The notes below the pieces were generated by a model. The model had not been told where the DNA came from, ran no database searches, and saw only the letters and a list, made by a program, of their open reading frames with translations. Below are positions 1 through 5,569 of a stretch of 6,066 nt of DNA, one piece after another (position 1 is the stretch's first letter; every line of letters starts with the position of its first letter). A program made the position numbers and the translations under genes. This stretch comes from an uncultured Clostridia bacterium (lineage in GTDB: Bacteria; Bacillota; Clostridia; Oscillospirales; CAG-272), in contig CAMGCN010000072.1 of assembly GCA_946040935.1 (NCBI GenBank), positions 1 through 6,066 on the forward strand. The letters run 5' to 3'.

Positions 1-16
1 TAAGAGACAGGGATTA

Positions 17-25
17 TGATATAAT
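17..25 (+). promoter_or_regulatory. Extended -10 promoter element for secA
   Basis: The stretch TGATATAAT (17-25) is a perfect TGn-TATAAT extended -10 box for the housekeeping sigma factor. It would start transcription near 31-33, giving a leader of about 33 bases before the secA start. The matching -35 box would fall at or just beyond the left edge, so it cannot be judged; an extended -10 often needs no strong -35. The leader is too short for a long attenuator or a SecM-like arrest peptide, so none is proposed. The assignment rests on sequence match and position only. Confidence 0.6.
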
Positions 26-64
26 TTAATCTGTATAAATATATTTTGACTTACGGAGAAGAAA

Positions 65-2830
65 ATGGGACTTATAAATGCGGTTTTCGGAACATATTCC
101 GAAAGGCAAATAAAAAAGATAATGCCGATAGTAAATGAGATAGAGTCGCTCTCGCCGAAATATGCACAAATGAGCGACGGTGAGCTTCGCGCGCAGACAG
201 ATGTGCTTCGCTCGAGGCTGTCGTCGGGACAAACGCTTGACGATATACTCCCCGACGCTTTTGCTCTTGTTCGCGAGGCGGACGCGCGCGTACTCGGTAA
301 AAGACCTTTTAAGGTACAGCTAATGGGAGGCATTATACTTCATCAGGGCCGAATAGCCGAGATGAAAACGGGCGAGGGTAAAACTCTTGTCGCCACCTTG
401 CCTGCATATCTTAATGCGCTAAACGGAAAGGGCGTTCATATCGTAACGGTAAACGAATATCTTGCACGCGTGGGAAGCGAGGAAATGGGAAGAGTGTATA
501 ATTTCCTCGGCCTTTCCTGCGGACTTATCTGCCACGGACAGACAACCTCTCAAAAGCAGGAGGCTTATAATTCGGATATTACCTACGGTACGAATAACGA
601 ATTCGGATTTGACTATTTGCGCGACAATATGGTGCTTTACAAAGAGCGCATGGTACAGCGCGGACACGCGTTTGCGATAGTGGATGAGGTCGACTCAATA
701 CTTATTGACGAAGCGAGAACGCCGCTTATCATATCGGGAGAGGGTGAAAATTCTACTGCCGAATATGACCGTGCCGCCCGTTTTGTCTCGGGACTTCGCG
801 AATTCAGGATAAAAGAACTTGACGATAAAGAGTATACAGAGGATGTGCGCGATACGGGCGATGCCGACTATATCGTCGACGAAAAGGCACGCACGGCGGT
901 TCTCACCGCAAACGGCGTGGCAAAGGCGGAGGCATACTATAATGTCGAAAACTTTACGGAGCCGGAAAACTCCTCCCTGTATCACTATGTCACTCAGGCG
1001 ATAAAGGCGCGCGGTGTTATGAAGCGCGATGTGGATTACGTGGTTAAGGACGCGCAGGTTCTTATAGTCGATTCTTTTACCGGCCGTATCATGCCCGGCA
1101 GAAGATACAACGACGGACTTCACCAAGCGATAGAAGCAAAAGAGGGCGTAAAGGTACAAAAGGAGTCAAAGACTCTTGCGTCCATAACATTTCAGAATTT
1201 TTTCCGTCTTTACGGCAAGCTTTCGGGTATGACGGGTACTGCTCTCACAGAGGAAAACGAATTCCGCGAGATTTATAAGCTCGATGTTGTCGAGATACCT
1301 ACCAACATGCCCATGATAAGAAAAGACCATCATGATATTGTATACAAAACCGTTGCCGCGAAATATGACGCGATAGTTGAACAGGTGAAAGAGTGTCATG
1401 AAAAGGGACAGCCGGTTCTCGTCGGTACGGTATCCGTCGAGAAGTCGGAGGAGCTTTCAAAGAAGCTCGCCAAAAACGGCATAAAGCACACTGTGCTTAA
1501 TGCAAAATACCATGACCGTGAAGCTGAAATCGTCGCTATGGCGGGTAAAGAGGGCACTGTAACGATAGCTACAAACATGGCCGGCCGAGGAACTGATATT
1601 ATGCTCGGCGGAAATCCCGAGTTTATGGCAAAGCAGGAGATGCGGCGCCTCGAATATGACGAAGAGATGATAGGCGCGGCAGTCAGTACGGCACAGACAG
1701 ACGACGGGGACGTCCTCGCGGCAAGAAAAGTATATAAGGACTTGTATGATAAATACAAGGTAGAAATAGAGCCCGAATATCAGAGGGTAAAGGAAGCGGG
1801 AGGACTTTTCATTATCGGCACCGAACGCCATGAGTCGCGCCGTATTGATAATCAGCTTCGCGGACGTTCGGGAAGACAGGGCGACCCGGGTGAGTCGAGA
1901 TTCTATCTCTCCCTTCAGGATGATCTTATGCGCCTTTTCGGAAGTGAAAAGGTGCTCGCGATGGTCGACCGTCTCGGCCTGCCCGACGATCAGCCGATAG
2001 ACGCGAAGATACTCTCAAATTCTATTGAGAGCGCACAAAAGCGGCTGGAGGATCAGAACTTCTCTCGCAGAAAACACGTTCTCGAATACGATGACGTAAT
2101 GAACCAGCAGAGAATCATCATATACAACCAGCGCCGCGAGGTTCTCGACGGAGCGGATATACACGATAAGATCGTTGATATGATGTACGGCACTATCGAC
2201 TCGTCGGTTGCACAGTTTACCGCGTCGGAAATTAAAGAGGAATGGAACTTCGAGGGCATACGTCAGGATTTGTCTCCTCTCTGTAAGGAAGATGACTTTA
2301 ATTATAGCAGGGAAGAGCTTGAGTCTCTTGAGGCCGAGGACATAAAGGAACTTTTGCACACACGCTGCGACGAGCTGTACGAGGCAAAAGAAAAAATGTT
2401 CAAAGAGGCAGATATAGATATGCGAGAGGTGGAGAGAGTTGTTCTCTTGCGCTCGGTCGATACCCATTGGATGCAGCATATTGACGATATGGACGAGCTC
2501 AAGAGCGGTATAGGACTTAACGCCTACGCACAGAGAAACCCGATAAGCGAATACCGCATTTCAGGCGCGGATATGTTTGACGCCATGGTGGCGGATATAC
2601 GTGATACTACCGTTCGTACTTTGTGGGGAGTAGTGCCCCGTCAGAATGTCGTTCAGCGTAAAGAGGTAGCCAAGGTTACATCAGAGGGTTTTGAGGGCGG
2701 AAAAGCCGAAAAGAAAAAGCCTGTAACCGTAAAGGCGGCGGCAAAGGTCGGCAGAAACGACCCGTGCCCCTGCGGAAGCGGCAAAAAGTACAAAAAGTGT
2801 TGCGGATTTAACGAGACAAGCGAAAAATAA
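65..2830 (+). CDS. secA: Preprotein translocase ATPase SecA
   Basis: Complete 921-residue SecA, the cytoplasmic ATPase that pushes unfolded preproteins through the SecYEG channel. In order: Walker A MKTGEGKT (100-107); Walker B DEVD (207-210) running into the family signature IDEARTPLIISG (214-225); preprotein cross-linking domain about 226-370; second nucleotide-binding domain about 375-620, with NMAGRGTDI (504-512) and LRGRSGRQGD (598-607) carrying the arginine fingers; helical scaffold; the HWMQHIDDMDELKSGIGL helix-loop (801-818); a Lys-rich linker; and a C-terminal zinc site with C901, C903, C912 and C913 that in the family binds SecB or ribosomes. The full domain set and zinc tail fit a housekeeping SecA rather than a shortened SecA2. 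It is longer than the roughly 840-900 residues common in the family, with an acidic or charged insert around 520-580. The ATG follows GGAG (55-58) by 6 bases, and the protein begins with the usual GLINAVFGTYSER. First gene of the apparent operon. Confidence 0.98.
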   Translation: MGLINAVFGTYSERQIKKIMPIVNEIESLSPKYAQMSDGELRAQTDVLRSRLSSGQTLDDILPDAFALVREADARVLGKRPFKVQLMGGIILHQGRIAEMKTGEGKTLVATLPAYLNALNGKGVHIVTVNEYLARVGSEEMGRVYNFLGLSCGLICHGQTTSQKQEAYNSDITYGTNNEFGFDYLRDNMVLYKERMVQRGHAFAIVDEVDSILIDEARTPLIISGEGENSTAEYDRAARFVSGLREFRIKELDDKEYTEDVRDTGDADYIVDEKARTAVLTANGVAKAEAYYNVENFTEPENSSLYHYVTQAIKARGVMKRDVDYVVKDAQVLIVDSFTGRIMPGRRYNDGLHQAIEAKEGVKVQKESKTLASITFQNFFRLYGKLSGMTGTALTEENEFREIYKLDVVEIPTNMPMIRKDHHDIVYKTVAAKYDAIVEQVKECHEKGQPVLVGTVSVEKSEELSKKLAKNGIKHTVLNAKYHDREAEIVAMAGKEGTVTIATNMAGRGTDIMLGGNPEFMAKQEMRRLEYDEEMIGAAVSTAQTDDGDVLAARKVYKDLYDKYKVEIEPEYQRVKEAGGLFIIGTERHESRRIDNQLRGRSGRQGDPGESRFYLSLQDDLMRLFGSEKVLAMVDRLGLPDDQPIDAKILSNSIESAQKRLEDQNFSRRKHVLEYDDVMNQQRIIIYNQRREVLDGADIHDKIVDMMYGTIDSSVAQFTASEIKEEWNFEGIRQDLSPLCKEDDFNYSREELESLEAEDIKELLHTRCDELYEAKEKMFKEADIDMREVERVVLLRSVDTHWMQHIDDMDELKSGIGLNAYAQRNPISEYRISGADMFDAMVADIRDTTVRTLWGVVPRQNVVQRKEVAKVTSEGFEGGKAEKKKPVTVKAAAKVGRNDPCPCGSGKKYKKCCGFNETSEK

Positions 2831-3459
2831 TGGGATTCGGAATACTTGTTATCGGGTACTTTATGCTTATCAACGTCCCTTTTCACGGCGTTGACCTGCC
2901 GCCCGATTTTTTGGGATATATATTGATTTTCGTTGCGCTTTGCAAACTCGGAAGCTATGAAAACAAGCTGAAATATGCAAAGCTTATGTGCCTTCCGCTC
3001 ATAATTCTTTCGGGCGTTAAGCTGGTTTTGTCACTTCTTTCCGCTTTCGGAGTCGGGGAATATACCGCAGCTCAGAATATGGCCGAATACGCTGTAATTG
3101 CAATATTGCTTGTTTTTTACTTCTTACTGCTCTTGGGCATAAGAGACCTCGCAACAAGAGTCAAGCTTGAAAAAAACGCGCGTAAATCGGTGAGAAACCT
3201 CATTATCATAGTTATATTCTATGTCTACACTGTGATAGTAAATCTTTACTCGTTCGGTGTGATTCCGCAAAAGACGGGTATACAGCCGGGAGCGCTGATA
3301 GCGATACAGCAGCTTTTCGGTTATCTTGTGAGATTTCTTAATCTCATACAGTTTATATCCTGCTATATGTGGATATGCCTTGAGGGTGACGAAAATATGG
3401 ACTCGCGCCAGAGCGCGCTTTCGCGATTTGTCCAAAGGATAAAAAAGGAGGATAAATAA
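2830..3459 (+). CDS. Six-helix membrane protein of unknown function
   Basis: A 209-residue integral membrane protein that I do not recognise by name. Hydrophobic segments fall at about 2-18, 25-41, 50-72, 86-106, 121-143 and 153-183, leaving a short charged C-terminal tail ending KKEDK. A Lys/Arg-rich loop at 105-122 probably faces the cytoplasm. The first helical hairpin carries D22, P25-D26, G29-Y30 and L32-I33-F34, a signature repeated at the same spacing in the next gene, so the two are paralogues. No catalytic motif, signal peptidase site or transporter signature is visible. The ATG shares one base with the secA stop (TAATG) and has no clear ribosome site, so it is probably translated by coupling to secA. 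A link to secretion is suggested only by position and is unproven. An alternative start at residue 12 would remove most of the first helix, so the coupled start is preferred. Confidence 0.85.
   Translation: MGFGILVIGYFMLINVPFHGVDLPPDFLGYILIFVALCKLGSYENKLKYAKLMCLPLIILSGVKLVLSLLSAFGVGEYTAAQNMAEYAVIAILLVFYFLLLLGIRDLATRVKLEKNARKSVRNLIIIVIFYVYTVIVNLYSFGVIPQKTGIQPGALIAIQQLFGYLVRFLNLIQFISCYMWICLEGDENMDSRQSALSRFVQRIKKEDK
3445..3451 (+). promoter_or_regulatory. Strong ribosome binding site inside the preceding gene
   Basis: AAGGAGG lies in the last codons of the 209-residue membrane protein, 8 bases before the ATG at 3460. It fixes the start of the 444-residue protein although that ATG touches the preceding stop (TAAATG). 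Unlike its two neighbours in the operon, this gene can recruit ribosomes on its own. Confidence 0.8.
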
Positions 3460-4794
3460 ATGGCAAAAGTCATAATCGGAATGTTGTTTCTCTTTAATCC
3501 TGTTTTCAGTATTATCGACTTTTTACCCGATTGTATAGGTTATTATCTCATATTTTCAGGACTGTCAAAACTCTCTGATCTTAATGTTCAGATAAATGAG
3601 GCCCGTTCGGGCTTTCAAAAGCTGTTCTACATAAACATCGGAAAGCTCGCCTGCGTCTTCCTGCTTCCCGCGGTTGACACTACATGGCGCCTTGTCTTCA
3701 CTTTTTCCTTCATGGTTTTGGAGCTTATATTTTTCTTTGTCACCCTGCCGTCTTTCTTTGACGGGTTGTTCGGCTTGTCAACACGCTACGGAGGTGTTGA
3801 GAAAAATATAAAAAGCTCTGAAATTATAACGATGACATGGGTATTTTTCATCGCGAAAGAGGTTTTATCGCTTCTTCCGGAGCTTATGTGTCTTTTTGAA
3901 TATACGGAAACGGGAACCGTAGAAGCATACACTGTTTTAACACCTGCGAACTACCGTGTGATACTCCATATTCTGAATGCCGTCGTTACCACGGTGCTCG
4001 GGGTAATATGGTATATCATGATGAAAAAATATCTCTCGTTCTATAAGAGTGAGGAATTTACTTCGGCGGTCGATGCGGCGTATAATGCAGAAATCGCGCA
4101 AAACGCTCAGCTTCTTACCTATCGTTCTATTAAGAGCCTGTGTGCGTTTTTCTCCTGCGGTGTGTTTTTTATCATCGGTATCTATGTAAACAATATAAAC
4201 TTTATTCCCGACGCCGTCTTTGCACTGCTTGCGGCGATAGGGCTTATAAGTGTGAAAAAATTGTTTTACGATAAAGCAAGCGTGGCTTTGTGCTTCGCTT
4301 TCGGTGTTGCGGCTCTCGCACAGCTGATAATTTCTTCAATGTTTTTTGTAAACTATAATACCGCTGACTCAACTACCGGTTTCGCAGGCCTTATGATGAT
4401 AGTGGTTGAAAGGGATATGACGGCAAAGGTGTTTTATGCCGCGGGTGCGGCATTGGCCGTTATCGAGATGGTGTTGCTTTCCGCCTTCACATTCAGATAC
4501 TCCCGCGTGTTTGTAAGCATTTGCGAAAAATACGCGCTTCGCGATACAAACGGAAGCGTGCAAATTTCAGGCATGAATGATGAGATAATGAAAAATACGC
4601 GAAAAGCATTTGCGGCAGTTAAGGCAGTTTCGGTGCTTCTTGTGATAAGCTGTGCCTTGCAGCAGGCGCTTTATTTTACAATGCCCGTTTTGTGGATTCC
4701 CACTTTCTTTGTGTCTCTTGCATATGCCTTACTTGTTTCACGTGCAATTTCCTCTTTCAAAAAGAATATACAAGATAAGTTTATGATAGAGTAA
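3460..4794 (+). CDS. Large multi-helix membrane protein, paralogue of the preceding gene
   Basis: A 444-residue integral membrane protein of unknown function. Hydrophobic segments lie at about 4-19, 22-38, 57-72, 77-98, 122-144, 166-192, 225-243, 247-263, 273-297, 323-343, 383-405 and 408-428, so roughly 12 helices in two sets of six. Residues 7-38 align without gaps to residues 9-40 of the upstream protein, with 15 of 32 identical (including N13, F16, D20, P23-D24, G27-Y28, L30-I31-F32, L35 and K37-L38). After the fourth helix, L106-STR plus VEKN-IKSS also matches LATR plus LEKNARKS of the neighbour. Residues 234-268 look like a second, diverged copy (G234, P250-D251, L257, G261-L262), offset by 227 residues, about half the length. 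The hydrophilic stretches 193-222 and 348-382 have no recognised domain. No transport or enzyme motif is evident. The start is fixed by AAGGAGG at 3445-3451; the stop lies 5 bases before the VOC gene. Confidence 0.85.
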   Translation: MAKVIIGMLFLFNPVFSIIDFLPDCIGYYLIFSGLSKLSDLNVQINEARSGFQKLFYINIGKLACVFLLPAVDTTWRLVFTFSFMVLELIFFFVTLPSFFDGLFGLSTRYGGVEKNIKSSEIITMTWVFFIAKEVLSLLPELMCLFEYTETGTVEAYTVLTPANYRVILHILNAVVTTVLGVIWYIMMKKYLSFYKSEEFTSAVDAAYNAEIAQNAQLLTYRSIKSLCAFFSCGVFFIIGIYVNNINFIPDAVFALLAAIGLISVKKLFYDKASVALCFAFGVAALAQLIISSMFFVNYNTADSTTGFAGLMMIVVERDMTAKVFYAAGAALAVIEMVLLSAFTFRYSRVFVSICEKYALRDTNGSVQISGMNDEIMKNTRKAFAAVKAVSVLLVISCALQQALYFTMPVLWIPTFFVSLAYALLVSRAISSFKKNIQDKFMIE

Positions 4795-4799
4795 ACATA

Positions 4800-5258
4800 A
4801 TGAAATTAAAGAATACAATGTTGGTTGTAACCGATATGGAAAGGTCTGTCGAGTTTTATAAAAAAGTCTTGGGACTTCATGTTATCATGGATTTTGGGGC
4901 AAACAAAACTTTGACGGGCGGGTTATGCTTACAGACGGAAAAAACATATAAAGATTTTATCGGTAAAGACAGAATCTCATTCGGCGGCGATAACTTTGAA
5001 ATATATTTTGAAGATGAAAATATCGACAAATTAGAAAAGAAGCTGAAAGAGTTTGATATCGAATATGTCCATCCGATAAAAGAGCATCCATGGGGACAGC
5101 GAGTGATTCGCTTTTACGATCCCGACAAGCATATAATTGAAGTCGGAGAGAGCATAAAAGCTGTCTGTAAACGCTTTTCGGATAGCGGGATGACTCCCGA
5201 AGAAGTTGCAAAACGAATGGACGTGCCGATGAAGCTCGTAAAATCCTGTATAAAATAA
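4800..5258 (+). CDS. VOC-superfamily (glyoxalase/bleomycin-resistance-like) protein
   Basis: A 152-residue cytoplasmic protein with one vicinal-oxygen-chelate domain of paired beta-alpha-beta-beta-beta modules. Module one has the hallmark LVVTDMERSVEFYKKVLG (8-25). Module two runs from about 62 and includes FEIYFED (66-72), YVHP (89-92), HPWGQR (96-101) and FYDPDKHIIEVGE (105-117). H91 or H96 and E114 could bind metal. The usual first ligand, a His at the start of strand one, is absent: the sequence there is KNTMLVV. It may be metal-free, use other ligands, or bind rather than transform its ligand, so the substrate cannot be named. Residues 118-152 form an extra helical tail, with MTPEEVAKRMDVPMKLVKSCI resembling a helix-turn-helix. 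The ATG is 5 bases after the preceding stop with only a weak GAG (4789-4791) as ribosome site, suggesting coupling. By eye it is more A-rich than secA, which may hint at separate origin. Last full gene of the operon. Confidence 0.88.
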   Translation: MKLKNTMLVVTDMERSVEFYKKVLGLHVIMDFGANKTLTGGLCLQTEKTYKDFIGKDRISFGGDNFEIYFEDENIDKLEKKLKEFDIEYVHPIKEHPWGQRVIRFYDPDKHIIEVGESIKAVCKRFSDSGMTPEEVAKRMDVPMKLVKSCIK

Positions 5259-5335
5259 AAAAGGACTGTATATGAGCGGTTTTCTTAAGGACGATTATCT
5301 CTAAAACTTAATAGGAATTTGCCACATAAGACAAT
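5259..5335 (+). other. Spacer with a 10-codon reading frame, possible gene stub
   Basis: Just after the VOC stop, AAGGA (5261-5265) sits 6 bases before ATG at 5272. This opens a frame of ten codons, MSGFLKDDYL, closed by TAA at 5302-5304. The site-to-start spacing is as good as that of real genes here. The peptide resembles the start of uronate isomerases (UxaC), whose N-termini recalled from memory read M-x-x-F-x-x-(D/E)-(F/Y)-L-L. Nothing after the stop continues that similarity in any forward frame I read. It may be a deleted gene whose body was replaced by the terminator and repeat element, a leader-like peptide, or chance. Ten residues are too few to decide. The rest of the spacer up to 5335 shows nothing. 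Confidence 0.25.
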
Positions 5336-5384
5336 ACTACCCGAAGAAGAGTATAACAAAACTCTTTTTCGGGTAGTGATTTTT
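5336..5384 (+). terminator. Rho-independent terminator of the secA operon
   Basis: Left arm ACTACCCGAAGAAGAGT (5336-5352) and right arm ACTCTTTTTCGGGTAGT (5361-5377) form a 17-bp stem with one G-U pair (5346 with 5367) and an 8-base loop. GA and then five T (5380-5384) follow. On the minus strand no T-run follows, so the terminator acts on rightward transcription from the secA operon. The stem is unusually long for a terminator. Its outer end runs into GTGATTT (5376-5382), a one-base variant of the repeat motif that starts at 5390. Confidence 0.85.
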
Positions 5385-5504
5385 ATGCAGTGATATTCTT
5401 TGCTGTGCAAAGAGTGATATGATTGCCTACGGCAACCGTGATATTGAAATCTGCACTTTCAGTGATATTTTATTCGCCCATAAAACTGCCGCAGGCAATA
5501 TCAC
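5376..5504. repeat. GTGATAT array: 24-bp units with variable palindromes
   Basis: GTGATAT occurs at 5390, 5414, 5438 and 5462, exactly 24 bases apart, and once inverted (ATATCAC, 5498-5504). A degenerate GTGATTT lies at 5376. Between the constant 7-mers sit 17-nt inserts of unrelated sequence but the same 7-3-7 palindromic build. Insert 1 is TCTTTGC-TGT-GCAAAGA (5397-5413), perfect. Insert 2 is GATTGCC-TAC-GGCAACC (5421-5437), one mismatch. Insert 3 (5445-5461) pairs TGAAA with TTTCA. Insert 4 (from 5469) pairs TTTAT with ATAAA and is followed by TGCC-GCA-GGCA (5487-5497). No long open frame or transposase is present. The element sits between two convergent genes, a tolerant site for a small dispersed repeat. 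I recall similar GTGATAT/hairpin strings from gut Clostridia but cannot confirm it here. It could be a non-autonomous mobile repeat, a transcript-end structure or a DNA-binding array. Confidence 0.75.
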
Positions 5505-5524
5505 TCGCAGTAAGGCGAATAAAA
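5468..5524. repeat. 11-bp perfect inverted repeat closing the array
   Basis: TTTTATTCGCC (5468-5478) and GGCGAATAAAA (5514-5524) are perfect inverted copies around a 35-base loop. The loop holds the small TGCC-GCA-GGCA hairpin and the inverted ATATCAC. The left arm overlaps the last base of the fourth GTGATAT, and the right arm abuts the clpX-side hairpin at 5527. The outer arms compete with a shorter pairing between GTGATAT (5462-5468) and ATATCAC (5498-5504), so two alternative folds are possible. The array is therefore capped on the right by an inversion, not simply cut off. Confidence 0.65.
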
Positions 5525-5554
5525 CCGGCCAAGTATCCTTATGGGTACTTGGCC
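5517..5554 (-). terminator. Probable clpX terminator hairpin
   Basis: GGCCAAGTATCC (5527-5538) pairs with GGGTACTTGGCC (5543-5554) across a 4-base loop, 16 bases beyond the clpX stop. Read leftward, the stem is followed by GGTTTTATT (5526-5518), a modest T-rich tail suited to clpX termination. The one imperfect pair (5536 with 5545) is G-U in plus-strand RNA but A-C in minus-strand RNA, so the minus-strand stem is 9 bp plus 2 bp around a mismatch. Plus-strand T-richness after the hairpin is scattered and weak. clpX termination remains the better reading, but it is not certain. Confidence 0.6.
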
Positions 5555-5569
5555 TATACAGTTTCAATT

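Noticed and set aside
26..64. Riboswitch or SecM-like regulatory leader before secA
   Set aside because: The leader from the inferred start is only about 33 bases, with no stem-loop or reading frame large enough for such control. Longer control upstream of the window cannot be excluded.
419..2502. Several minus-strand reading frames of 60-154 codons inside secA
   Set aside because: All lie opposite the unbroken, highly conserved secA frame and are expected shadows of its codon use; none has a domain or an independent ribosome site that I could see.
4369..5211. Minus-strand frames opposite the membrane and VOC genes
   Set aside because: They overlap well-supported plus-strand genes and show no recognisable protein features.
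5390..5504. CRISPR array with regularly spaced repeats
   Set aside because: The constant part is only 7 bases, the inserts are 17 bases and palindromic rather than unique foreign-like spacers, and no cas gene is present.
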